Below are positions 41,719 to 51,634 of a stretch of 64,000 bases of DNA, in pieces. Where the stretch lies: contig JAUPSS010000004.1 of NCBI GenBank assembly GCA_040285825.1, forward strand, positions 5,649,658 to 5,713,657, read 5' to 3'. Made by a program: the position numbers and the translations under genes. Numbering within the stretch: position 1 is the stretch's first letter; every line of letters begins with the position of its first letter. Under the pieces are notes generated by a model that made no database searches, was not told where the DNA came from, and was given only the letters and a program-made list of their open reading frames with translations. The stretch is from Eukaryota sp. TZLM1-RC. Lineage: Eukaryota > Metamonada: BaSk clade.

Positions 41719-42184
41719 CAACAAGAAAGAATAGAAGCAATGATCTCGGTTCAGCCAGGTTTTAAGTTAAACGGTTATATGTAGAGGAAGAATTCATTCT
41801 TTCAATTCTGTGAAACGTAATTGTATTTTTGATGTGCTTCTTCATGATTTTCCTGAACTTTCTGCATATTTTTATTTATTTTATGGAAAAAATCAGACTT
41901 AATTTTTGACTCCTTTACCCTTGAATCTTCTTCTGGTGTGAAACAAGGTGATCCTCTTGGCCCTTTGCTGTTTTGTTTGGCTATTCATAATATTATTAAA
42001 ATGACACAACAAGATTTCCCTGATTTGCGTATTGTTGCCTATATGGATGACATTTCTATTATTGGTTCTTTTGAAAGCATTTCTAGGGTCTCTGAAAACA
42101 TTGCGGCGAAATACAAAGAAATTGGATTAGCTTTGAACCCATCTAAATGTCTCTTGATTGGTAGAGAAAAACAATCTTTGATGA

Positions 42185-43708
42185 TTGGTGGAGCTCAGAT
42201 TCAATTATGACCAACAAGCTTTTAAGTTTCTTGGATGTTGGCTTGGCAATTTGGATGAAATTTATTCCCAGTTAAACAATTTATTGGAGAAGTTTGACAA
42301 GGATCTTAGTTTTATTGCTGAATGTGACATTGAGAAACACATCAAATTTTTTATTTTAAAAATTTGTTATTCTGGAAAATTCACTCATGTTTTAAGGTCA
42401 ACTCCCCCTTCGGTATCTCTCAATTTTTGCAGATCTTTTAACAAACTTCGAGTCAAATTTTTTTCTTTTTTATTAGAAGTAAATGAATCTTTAATTCGAA
42501 GTCATGTATTTTGTTCAGCAGATTTGGGTGGCATTGGATTCACCAAATCTTCGATTCTGTGTAAAGCAGCATTTTTGGGAGGTGGTAAAAATTTTGTTTT
42601 TGAATTTTTCCAAAGGTTCCCTTTTGATGTTCATCTGATCAATGGTGAATCAAATTTTTATTTGAATCAACTTCAAATCGAATTAGATAATTTGCCTAGT
42701 GATATCTGGATTCAGTGTTTTCCTCAAAATGTTCAAGAAATTCCCACTCGATCACTTCCAAATTTACGTTTTTGCTTGAAAAAGCTTCAGCACCATCTGG
42801 TTAAATTATATGAAGGCTTGGATTATGAAGTAAGACTTGGCTTGGCCAAAACTAAAAATCCCGCTTTCGGTAATTTTTTAAAGGATATTTGTGATAGTTC
42901 AGCTGCTGCTTTAGTAACTCAAGTTCCCTCTGTTTATGGACTTTTGTTAAAAGACAATGAATGGCTTCTAAACATGCGTTTTCGTTGTTTTCTGTGGCCA
43001 AACAATTTGCCCAATCATTTAACTTGTAAATGTGGTAAACCTCTTTTGTTTACTCATCTTTTGAACTGTAAACATTTCATTACGTTTAGAAGCAAAGTGC
43101 ATAATAACGTCAGGGACCAAATTTATGTAATGTGCAAATCATATCAAGTAGATTCCTTTTTAGAACCGCTGTTATCGAAATTAATTCTTGATGATCCCAA
43201 TATTGATAGTACGCGTTACAACAGAGCTTCTATGGGTCTGACTAGAAGTGATCTAGTTGTTCCTGGTTTAAATGGTAGTTTTACTATTTTGGACGCCATG
43301 TCTATTGACCCTTGTAATTCCTCTAACGAACATTTAATTAACTCGGATGTAAATAATCCTCTTCTTGCAGGCGAAAAATATAAAATTGCTAAATATGCGA
43401 AACCCATTTCCTCGGTTAATGAAAATTCTCATGCCCAATATAATTTATGTCCATTTGTTTTTTCTTTGCTTGGATCTCTAGGTAAGGCTGCTATGGCTTT
43501 CCTTGAGGATTTTGTTGTAGTTGTAAAGGAAAGAACTGGAAGAATTTTCAATCGTGTTTACTGGCAAAACAGGATTGTATTTTCTATTTTTAAGGGAATG
43601 GTAACACTAATTTCTGATTCACTATCTTCTTTTGGGAAATTTTCTGAATCTTTAGCGATTAATTGTTTTGATGTAGGGGAGGCAGGTTTTGAGGATGTGG
43701 AGTTTTAA
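42185..43708 (+). CDS. Family C thumb, knuckle and RLE (507-aa open fragment)
   Basis: The best family C coding stretch. Order: FKFLGCWLGNLDEIYSQLNN (residues 11-30), thumb EKHIKFFILKICYSGKFTHVL (near 60), LGGIGFTKSSILCKAAFLGGG (near 115-140), LPSDIWIQCFPQNVQEIPTR, VRLGLAKTKNPAFGNFL, MRFRCFLWPNNLPNH, knuckle CKCGKPLLFTHLLNC (x7, near 280), RSKVHNNVRDQIYVMCKS, RLE core RSDLVVP..LDAMSID (D-x13-D) and end ..GFEDVEF. The preceding frame carries YMDDISIIG, so one deletion near 42,198 (between GGAQI and NYDQQAF) is all that separates palm from thumb. The nominal start is not native. Confidence 0.85.
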   Translation: MVELRFNYDQQAFKFLGCWLGNLDEIYSQLNNLLEKFDKDLSFIAECDIEKHIKFFILKICYSGKFTHVLRSTPPSVSLNFCRSFNKLRVKFFSFLLEVNESLIRSHVFCSADLGGIGFTKSSILCKAAFLGGGKNFVFEFFQRFPFDVHLINGESNFYLNQLQIELDNLPSDIWIQCFPQNVQEIPTRSLPNLRFCLKKLQHHLVKLYEGLDYEVRLGLAKTKNPAFGNFLKDICDSSAAALVTQVPSVYGLLLKDNEWLLNMRFRCFLWPNNLPNHLTCKCGKPLLFTHLLNCKHFITFRSKVHNNVRDQIYVMCKSYQVDSFLEPLLSKLILDDPNIDSTRYNRASMGLTRSDLVVPGLNGSFTILDAMSIDPCNSSNEHLINSDVNNPLLAGEKYKIAKYAKPISSVNENSHAQYNLCPFVFSLLGSLGKAAMAFLEDFVVVVKERTGRIFNRVYWQNRIVFSIFKGMVTLISDSLSSFGKFSESLAINCFDVGEAGFEDVEF

Positions 43709-43795
43709 TTGTGTATTTCATATTTGTTGTTGAATAAAAATAAATTAAGGAAAAAAAAAATTGTGATATCAGTGGTCATAATTCGAGAACGTGCC

Positions 43796-43863
43796 ATTAA
43801 TGATAGTCGTCCCATTAGTTATGATTTAATTTAATCAAATGTGCAAATTCAATAAATATAAAT
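43796..43863 (+). mobile_element. Family E 3' UTR-only insert in B, TSD AGAACGTGCC
   Basis: 68 bases consisting of the E stop region (TTAATGATAGTCG..) and its entire 3' UTR to AATAAAT, without a long A-run. They lie in the Arg-Thr-Cys-Pro codons of the B knuckle. AGAACGTGCC occurs at 43,786-43,795 and 43,864-43,873; an uninterrupted B has it once (45,979-45,988). It shows that E RNA primes at its AATAAAT end with little or no poly(A). Confidence 0.87.
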
Positions 43864-44882
43864 AGAACGTGCCCTGAGAAACAAAAAAGAGAATTCGAAA
43901 TAAAATCTGCTCAACAAATTCTCAAATGTTCTGTTCCAGCTGTTGCCGTTGTGAAAGGTGATGAAAATAATGTTTCTGACGATCAACAGTTAAATGCTTC
44001 TAGTGTTCCCTCTTCTTCCCCTTCTGAAAACAGTAATTTTTGTTGTCCATTTTGCAAAAAAGATGTTGCAGATTCACGAAATGGTCGAAAACTTCTGTTT
44101 TGTACGAATTGTAAAGCCGTTGATACCGTAAGACCCCCGATCCGGATCCCAGTAGAAATAAGTCCCGCCAGCACAATCCCCTTCTCAATGGAAATGAGAA
44201 ATTTTACTTCAGAATTGAAAAATAATAAGTGGAATATTTCATCTTTCTGGAAATGTTTTGCTCGAAAAAACAAAAATTGTTTTAAAAAAAATTTGGAAAT
44301 AGAAAAATTGTAAAATCAAAAATTTGCCGAAAATTGTGCTTACGTGGTCGTTATGGTGCTGCAAAACAGTCTTTGTTTTCCTCTTCTTTGGCTGATGCAA
44401 ACTCTGATACCCTTGAAAAACTTCAAAAGTTGCATCCTCAAGAAAATTTCAAGTGCAGCAAGCCTGAAGTGTGTCCTTTTTGGATTGAAAATCCTATTAC
44501 TGCAATTGAAGTTCTTAAAGCTATTCAAAAATTGCCAAAGGGGAAAGCAGCAGGCCCATCTGGAATTTCTTTTGATCTGTTAAAAATAGCGTGTTCCAGT
44601 GCTCCCGAAATTGCTGATGATCTAGCCCACTATTTTCAACAATTGATTGTTTTGAAAATTAATCCTCCATTTGAATTACTCGCAGCACGTCTGATTGCTT
44701 TAGTAAAGCCTGGAAACGGAATCAAACCTGATGGAATACGCCCAATTGCTGTTGGTGAATCTCTATCTCGTTTGCTGGCATCAATTGTCTTCGACCGTGT
44801 CAAAGACAAAGCTTCTACATTTTTTTTACTGGAATAATTTTTATTTTTAAAACTGGAATAATTATTGAGATAAAAAACCCAT

Positions 44883-45489
44883 CTAGAATTCAATATCCTC
44901 CAAACAAGCGTCACTATTACTGAACCTACTCACAGCATTACGTTCATATTCTACACCAATAGCTAAAAGTGCCTTTGAAATCATTGTTGGAATAGACTTG
45001 AAAATGCAAAAAACAATTCTATTTAACCAGAAAGTGGAGTTCATTGTTTTACCAGACCTATTCAGTAACACTTTTTTAAAATTTTCCAAAAAGTGCAAGC
45101 CTGAAGGTCCAATATTGCCAAAAAGAGAAATTGCAAACGGCACAAACTGATATTTCACATGTTCCACTCTACCTAACTGTGCCAAAGGTTCTTCATATTT
45201 TTTTATCTTCTTTTTTTCGGCGTTAGATAACGGCGAGTCAGCGGAATACAATAAACGAGCAGCAGAATTTTTGCAAACATCCACTGAGACAACGTCTATA
45301 ACATTGAGAACACCATCGATCCCTGGAGCTACTAAATCTGCCCTTCTTTTACCAAAGGAATCATCAGTTTGATCTGAAGACAGCTTACGTACTAGTGGCT
45401 CAATAAATGCCTCTATATTGAAACTTTTGCACATGGCATATAATTGATCACGAACTGAGTCATGAACAAGTGAGCGATAAGTTATGAAA
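44883..45489 (-). CDS. Family D RLE domain, intact
   Basis: About 200 codons from FITYRSLVHDSVRDQLYAMC to the stop. Core: KRRADLVAP..NVIDVVSVDVCK with aspartates 13 apart, SPLSNAEKKKIKKYEEPL, YQFVPFAISLFGNIGPSGLH, the basic helix FKKVLLNRSGKTMNSTFWLN and the end ..CLEDIEF. V to I in NVIDVV is private to this copy. The upstream residues MRGLTKGGRKK of the longer frame are antisense B leader and not part of D. Confidence 0.84.
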
Positions 45490-48400
45490 GTTAAGTTTTT
45501 TTTTCTCCCTCCCTTAGTCAACCCTCTCATATTTCACTTTCTGTCACGGCGTCAAAGTCGTACTGTTTCTCTGTCAAAACGATGCCTTTGGCTGATAGTG
45601 ACTCTGATACTGATTGGAACGCCCAAGCAAAGATTCTACCAGTCAGATCAAGCTCATCCACTCCACTTCCCCACTCTCCCCACAATACAAGCTATGCTCG
45701 AAATTCATCTCAAAAAAATTTTCTTTCAAAAACTGATCATTGTACCAGAAAAAACACAGAAAAACCACCATTACGTTCCTTGCGTTCTGTTGCGCGTTCT
45801 ATTAACAACCCCGTTTCTCGAAATTTGTTTTCTCCAGCTGAAACTGCAAAAAGTCAAAAGTCTATTTCTACTTTTAACTCAAAAATTGATAAAATTGAAA
45901 GAACTGAAAATATGAAACCACTGCCATTAAAAGGTTCTAAAAAGTGTTCGATTTGTGGTATCAGTGGTCATAATTCGAGAACGTGCCCTGAGAAGCAAAA
46001 AAAGAGAATTTGAATTAAAAATCTGCTCAACAAATTCTCAAATGTTCTGTTCCAGCTGTTGCCGTTGTGAAAGGTGCTGAAAATGATGTTTCTGACGATC
46101 AACAGTTAAATGCTTCTAGTGTTTCCTCTTCTTCCTCTTCTGAAAACAGTAATTTTTGTTGTCCATTTTGCAAAAAGATGTTGCAGATTCACGAAATGGT
46201 CGAAAACTTCTGTTTTGTACGCATTGTGAAGCCGTTGATACCGTAAGACCCCCGATCCGGATCCCAGTAGAAATAAGTCCCGCCAGCACAATCCCCTTCT
46301 CAATGGAAATGAGAAATTTTACTTCTGAATTGAAGAATAATAAGTGGAATATTTCATCCTTCTGGAAATATTTTGCTAGAAAAAACAAAAATTGTTTTAA
46401 GAAAAAATTTGGAAATAGAAAAATTGTAAAATCAAAAATTTGCCGAAAATTGTGCTTACGTGGTCGTTATGGTGCCGCAAAGCAGTCTTTGTTTTCCTCT
46501 TCTTTGGCTGATGTAAACTCTGATACCCTTGAAAAACTCCAAAAGTTGCATCCTCAAGAAAATTTCAAGTGCAGCAAGCCTGAAGTGTGTCCTTTTTGGA
46601 TTGAAAATCCTATTACTGCAATTGAGGTTCTTAAAGCTATTCAAAAATTACCTAAGGGGAAAGCAGCAGGCCCATCTGGAATTTCTTTTGATCTCTTAAA
46701 AATAGCGTGTTCCAGTGCTCCCGAAATTGCTGATGATCTAGCCCACTATTTTCAACAATTAATTGTTTTGAAAATAAATCCTCCATTTGAATTGCTCGCA
46801 GCACGTCTGATTGCTTTAGTAAAGCCTGGAAACGGAATCAAACCTGATGGAATACGCCCAATTGCTGTTGGTGAATCGCTTTCTCGTTTGCTGGCATCAA
46901 TTGTCTTCGATCGTGTCAAAGACAAAGCTTCTACTTTTTAAATCCTCATCAATTTGGAATCAAAACAATTGATGGTGCTTCTGTTGCTGCTATTGCCTCT
47001 GATACCTTTTTTAATGCAGAGGAAAATAATTTTATTTTTAATCTCGACTTTAAAAATGCTTTTAATTCTGTAAAGCGAGAAGCAATTTTTGAAGTTATTA
47101 AATCTGATTTTCCTGAGCTATCGAGTTTTTTCTACCATTTTTATGGTAAAGAATCAGATTTAATTTTTAATTCATTTGCTCTTAAATCATCTTCTGGTGT
47201 GAAGCAAGGTGACCCTTTAGGTCCATTATTGTTTTGTTTAGCTATTCACAAAACTTTAAATATCATTAAGCAAAAATACCCTTCTATAAAAATAGTTGCT
47301 TATATGGATGATATATCCTTGATTGGTTCATTTGATTTACTAGAATTGGTCGCTCAAGAAATTGCCGATTCATATGAAAATATTGGGCTTCATCTTAATG
47401 CCAGCAAATGCCTTCTGATTGGCTCTTCTGCTCAAGACCTCGTGATAAACGATTCTATTGTCCCTTTTACTAATTATAGTAGTGATGCTTTTAAGTTCCT
47501 TGGTTGTTGGTTAGGAAATGTGCCTCAAATTCAGAATGAATTGCAAGTTATTTTGGAAAAAATGAAAATTGAACTTGATTCAATTTCTTCTTTAGATATA
47601 GAAAAGCATATTAAATTTTTTATGCTTAAAATTTGCTACACTGGGAGAATAACCCACATTTTGAGATCTTGTGCTCCTTCCATAGCATTAGATTTTTGTC
47701 GTTCTTTTAATTCATTGAGAACAGAATTTTTTTGCTGATTTATTGGATGTAGAACCAGGAATGTTGAAAAGCCATTTATTTTCTTCAGCAAATTTGGGGG
47801 TATTGGATTTACTAAATCTTCAATTTTGTGTCAATCAGCATTCTTGGGTGGTGGCAAAATTTTATTTATGAATTTTCTCGTAGATTTCCTGATGATTCCC
47901 ATCTGTTAGTCCCCAATTGTAGTCCCTATTTGTATGAGTTATCTTGTGAACTTGAAAAATTACCGCCACAAATTTGGACCAAATGCTTTCCTCAATCAAT
48001 TCAAGAAATTCCAAACCGATCTCTATTTAATTTACAGTTTTGCTGTAAAAAGCTTCAACAAAAATTGTCAAAGATTTTTGAAAGCTTGGATTTTGATGTT
48101 AGACTTGGCTTGGCCAAGAAAAAGAATCCCGCTTTTGCAAATCTTTTTACAAGATATGTGTGACAGTACTTCTTCTGCCTTAGTAACAACAATTCCACAA
48201 GTTTATGGTACTCTCTTATCCGATTCTGCTTGGACTCTGAATATGAGATTTCGTTCCTTTATCTGGCCTGATAATTTACCTCATAATTTAATTTGTAAAT
48301 GTTCTCGAGAAATTACAACTACTCATTTGTTAAATTGTAAACATTTTATTACTTTTAGAAGCAAGGTTCATGATGCTGTAAGAGACCAGTTATATTGTAT

Positions 48401-48974
48401 GTGTAAATCTCATAGAATTGAATCCTTCTTGGAACCTCTGTTGTCAAATCTGTTTGATGCTGAAAATGATTTTCATAAGAATAATAGAGGTGATGTCATA
48501 TTACCTGGATTAGATGGAAGCTTTATTTTATTGGATGTAATGTCTGTTGATCCTTGTAATGCCTCAAATGAAAGGCTTGTTAATTCTGAAATTCATAATC
48601 CCCTTTCAAATGCTGAAAATTTTAAATTCAAAAATACAATGAACCTTTGTCCAAATTGGCCAGTCTACAGCATGCAAAATACAATTTGTATCCATTTGTA
48701 TTTTCCCTTTTGGTTCACTTGCACCAACTGCTTTACGTTTTTTGGATGATTTTGAAATGATTGTAAAGAGAAGAACTGGCAGAAATTTCAACAGATTGTT
48801 TTGGCAAAATAGAATTGTGTTTTCTATTTTTAAGGGGATGTTGAAGATGGTTTCTGATGCTTTGCTTTCTCTTGGATCTCACTATGAGAGAGTTGCATCT
48901 AGTGTTTTTGTTTTGGGAGAGATGGATTTTTTAGATGTTGATTTATAGGTTTAGAATAAAATTAATTTTTTAAA
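45490..48974 (+). mobile_element. Family B element, full length, TSD AAGTTATGAAA
   Basis: A 3,485-bp complete B in one piece: six extra bases (GTTAAG) and a T-run, leader, ATG 45,582-45,584, stop TAG 48,946-48,948, 3' UTR with AATAAA and an A-rich tail. TSD 45,479-45,489 and 48,975-48,985. Landmarks: knuckle CSICGISGHNSRTC 45,946-45,990; zinc ribbon near 46,163-46,230; GKAAGPSG near 46,660; motif A near 47,037-47,075; SGVKQGDPLGP near 47,193; YMDD 47,301-47,312; knuckle C-x-C-x7-H-x3-C 48,294-48,337; RLE D-x13-D near 48,490-48,540. Frameshifts near 46,012, 46,171, 46,938, 47,733, 47,795, 48,145, 48,635 and 48,708, nearly all in mononucleotide runs. It is the reference copy for the family. Confidence 0.9.
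46156..46941 (+). CDS. Family B zinc ribbon end, linker and RT fingers
   Basis: 261 codons: second Cys pair of the ribbon (CTHC), AVDTVRPPIRIPVEISPAS, the helix MRNFTSELKNNKWNISSFWK, a basic region, CRKLCLRGRYGAAKQSLFSS, LHPQENFKCSKPEVCPFW, RT entry LPKGKAAGPSGISFDLLK, APEIADDLAHYFQQL, ARLIALVKPGNGIKPDGIRP and RVKDKASTF. One T too few in the following run (near 46,938) ends the frame; motif A continues in the next. The first Cys pair lies upstream of a one-A loss at 46,171. Confidence 0.82.
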   Translation: MLSILQKDVADSRNGRKLLFCTHCEAVDTVRPPIRIPVEISPASTIPFSMEMRNFTSELKNNKWNISSFWKYFARKNKNCFKKKFGNRKIVKSKICRKLCLRGRYGAAKQSLFSSSLADVNSDTLEKLQKLHPQENFKCSKPEVCPFWIENPITAIEVLKAIQKLPKGKAAGPSGISFDLLKIACSSAPEIADDLAHYFQQLIVLKINPPFELLAARLIALVKPGNGIKPDGIRPIAVGESLSRLLASIVFDRVKDKASTF

Positions 48975-49751
48975 AAGTTATGAAATACTTACAGTTTAAA
49001 ATATGGGAAAGCGTAACAACACTCTTGCAGCGACAAATTAAATCATTTGGCAATGAACAAGGCCATAGAAAACATCTCAATCTCATTGCAGTGGTCCATT
49101 GGTGATCATTAAGTAGAAGGCCGTAAATGTTGGGAATTTGGGAGATTAAGCAACTTGAGCAACTGTCTTCAAGATCAATCAAAAAGTTTGCAAAAACGGG
49201 ATTTTTTTCCTTAGCCAAGCTAAGACGTACAATATAATCCAAGTTTTCTAAAACTTTCAAAATTTTTTCTGCAATTTTGCAAAAGTCAATGGTAAGGAGA
49301 GCAAGCTTCTTGAAGGAAGTTCCACAATATCAGAGGGGAAACATTTAGCCCAAATATTGGGTGAAAGAGTTTCAATTTCCTGTTGCAAAGAAATAAGATA
49401 GGAGCTGCCACAATTTTCAATGAGATGAATTTTTTCAGGAAAACGATTCACAAATTCATAAATAAAATTCTTTCCACCTCCAATAAAGGCAGCTTTACAA
49501 AGGTAGCTTGACTTATGAAAATCAACACCACCAAAATTTGTACCACAAAAAAATGTGGCTTCGTAACTGAGATGCATCAATTTCCAATAATTTTGCTAAA
49601 AAATTAGTTCTTTGTTCATTAAAAATGCGACAGAACTCCAAGGAAATTGATGGTGATGTTGATCTCAAAATATGAGTAAATTTTCCAGAATAACAGATTT
49701 TGAGGAAAAAGAATTTCAAATGTTTCTCAATATTTAAATTTTCTATTGATT
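48975..49751 (-). pseudogene. Family D thumb to knuckle
   Basis: Three frames: KSIENLNIEKHLKFFFLKIC to SHIF, then NFGGVDFHKSSYLCKAAFIGGG..LSPNIWAKCFPSDIVELPSR, then YIVRLSLAKEKNPVFANFLI..LRCFLWPCSLPNDLICRCKSVVTLSHILNC. Shifts near 49,555 and 49,265. It is collinear with the RT part at 50,434 once the E insert is removed, and with the RLE part at 45,489 once the B insert is removed. Confidence 0.8.
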
Positions 49752-50433
49752 TTTTTTTCGGCAAATTTTTATTTATTTATTGAATTTGCACACTTGATTA
49801 AATTAAATCATAACTAATGGGACGACTATCATTAAACCAAGATTTCCTCTACAAAATCTTGATTTGCTTGCTGTCTAGCTAAAGCTTCTCTAATTCGATT
49901 GAAAAACCATGGTAATCTATTAATAATGGCAAATTGAATCCGTGAACGCCATAAAAAAATATCAAATCTTTTCATTGTTTTTTCTTTCACCATTTTTTTG
50001 GAAGTCATCCAAAAAAAGTTTCTGCTTCAACTGATAATCTTCCATTTATCGAAAATGGAAAAGCAATAAAAACCAGCTGTGTATTTCTATCGATATTTGC
50101 ATCTTCAATTTCTTTATCATATTTTCTATGTTTTTCTTTTGCTTTAAAATCCAGAGCAGCCACAGGATTAAGTTTTCTTCTGTGAACCAAAGTATCGTTT
50201 GCAACATTACATGAGACAAAGTCAACAATAGCTTCAGAATTATCAATCCAATCACAGTATACATCACCTCTATCATCAGAACCAAAATTATTCAGAGAAA
50301 GTGTTTCTTTCAGCAGGGGCTCTTTGATACACGATATCCTTGCAGTTTGTGCCATATTGAAAACAGTGTCTCTAACAGCATCATGTAATGAAGAACGATA
50401 AGTTATCAATTTAGAGCAATTTAGAGCATGGCA
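49752..50433 (-). mobile_element. Family E 3' fragment in D, TSD TTTCTATTGATT
   Basis: A 680-bp 5'-truncated E beginning in the knuckle codons (HALNCSKL) and carrying the RLE (RGDVYCD..IVDFVSCN), the C-terminal end and full 3' UTR. TSD 49,740-49,751 and 50,434-50,445, a perfect 12-mer. The RLE is open at 50,005-50,409. An extra T and A in runs near 50,000-50,015 shift the helix after ETF. At its 5' junction the E bases TTAGAGCAA/TTAGAGCATG form a small repeat that is native to E. Confidence 0.88.
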
Positions 50434-51568
50434 TTTCTATTGATTCTAATTCATTTCCAAATTGAGTCAACAGAGTCGAAAGTTGGCTTTTGACTTCATC
50501 AATATTTCCGAGATAACAACCCAAAAAACGAAAACCAGACTGATCATAATTGATAAAGGGGACATTGACATCATTAATGAAAAAATCAATTGGTTCATGG
50601 CCAATAATCAAACATTTGGAGATATTCAATGAGAGACCAATATCTTCATAACGCTGTTGAATAAGAGTTGCTATTTGTTTCAGAATTGTAATAGGAGCAA
50701 TTACAGAAATGTCATCCATATATGCTACAATATCTATTTCTGGGAATTTTTCTTTCAATTCGCACATTAATGGATGAATTGCCAGACAAAAGAAAAAAGG
50801 ACCAAGTGGATCACCTTGTTTAACACCTGAAGACGAAAGCAGGTCAAAATTTTCATAGACCAATGTGGATGATTTTCCATAAAATGAATAGAAAAAAGGC
50901 TCAACTTCAGGAAAATGCTTTTGCAGCAAAGGTAAAATGGAAGAACGAGATACAGAATTGAAAGCATTCTTAAAATCTAAATTGAAGATGTAATTAGAAT
51001 CACTAGAATTAAAAAACACATCCGACGAAAGAGCAGCAGAAGAAGCACCATCAATTGTCTTGATTCCAAATTGAAACGGACTGAAAAATTCCTTGGCTTT
51101 TTTTCCAATTCTATTGAAAACAAGAGACGCAAGAATTCTTGAAAAAGATTCTCCAATTGCAATTGGACGGATTTTGGATTGACTTTTTTTAAGGGCAATT
51201 AAGCGAGCACTGGTCATCTCAAAAGGGACTATAATTTTTAACGTAAGAAGATTGTTGAAAAAAAGAACAAGATCGTCAGCAATTTCAGGACACTGTCCAA
51301 CAGCTGATTTGATCATGTCAAAATTCAACAAAGATGGCCCAGGAGCTTTTCCAGTAGGCATTTGCTGAATCAGTTTCAATACCTCAGAAGCATTGACAGG
51401 ATTTTGCAGCCAATAATCAACTGAATCTGGTTTAGTACAATGAAAATTTTCTTCTGGATGAAGATTATTCAATTGGAACAATGTGCTTTCATTACATTCA
51501 GCTAAATCAGAAGAAAATAAACATTGTTTTGCAGATCCAAAACGTCCTTTTAAAGCTAATTTTCTCAC
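50434..51568 (-). CDS. Family D RT, intact palm in one frame
   Basis: About 378 codons of D without a break: VRKLALKGRFGSAKQCLFSS (residues 1-20), LHPEENFHCTKPDSVDYW, MPTGKAPGPSLLNFDMIKSA, SARLIALKKSQSKIRPIAIG, FQFGIKTIDGASSAALSSDV, motif A FNLDFKNAFNSVSRSS with catalytic Asp near residue 200, SSGVKQGDPLGPFFFCLAIH, YMDDISVIAP with the Asp pair near residue 290, LSLNISKCLIIGHEP, FRFLGCYLGNIDEVKSQL. It ends artificially in the E insert after LESIE. This is the cleanest RT of the window. All palm catalytic residues are present. Confidence 0.88.
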
Positions 51569-51634
51569 TAATTTTTCTTTCGAAAAACATTTTTTTTAAA
51601 ATTTGATTTTTTCGATAAAAGTTTTTATCTTTTT

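Larger units (their letters stand above)
38142..41798 (-). mobile_element. Family E element, full length, TSD CTTTCAATTCT
   Basis: Minus-strand E with both ends: 3' UTR at 38,142-38,205, 5' end near 41,798, and TSD at 38,131-38,141 and 41,799-41,809. ATG is the complement of 41,716-41,718 after a 75-bp leader. The order is knuckle CSKCRQQGHNARTC, zinc ribbon CNTC..CLKC (x15), linker with LHPYEDPV, RT entry RPRGKSAGLSGITIDHVK, motif A LDF-SNAFNSIS (split by one extra T), SSGVKQGDPLGP, YMDDVVLIG, thumb KKHIKFTIIRLCF, then RSTNPLVTRPL and the C-terminal half. Many frameshifts are present. A B fragment is inserted at 41,107-41,399. Confidence 0.84.
38127..43760 (+). mobile_element. Family C element in B, TSD TTGTGATAT, hosting full-length E
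   Basis: C starts at ATGCTTTCAATTCT of RT motif A (38,128-38,141), is split there by the E element, and resumes at 41,799 with CTTTCAATTCTGTGAAACG. It then runs through motif B, YMDDISIIG, thumb, knuckle and RLE to TAA at 43,706-43,708 and a tail with A-run ending at 43,760. Only 11-15 bases of C are on the left of E, so without the TSD evidence this left piece would be unrecognisable. A one-base loss near 41,888 shifts KSDLIFD. Confidence 0.85.
37651..44823 (+). mobile_element. Family B, 5' end to RT fingers, split by C (which holds E)
   Basis: B leader and N-terminus at 37,651-38,126 (ATG 37,743-37,745), then a 5.6-kb interruption, then B resumes at 43,761 with the rest of the knuckle (ISGHNSRTCP) and continues through the zinc ribbon CPFC..CTNC to RT fingers RVKDKASTF at 44,818. 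The interruption is bounded by TTGTGATAT at 38,118-38,126 and 43,761-43,769. A 68-bp E tail (43,796-43,863) sits inside the resumed part. B is finally cut by the minus-strand D element at 44,819. Confidence 0.85.
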
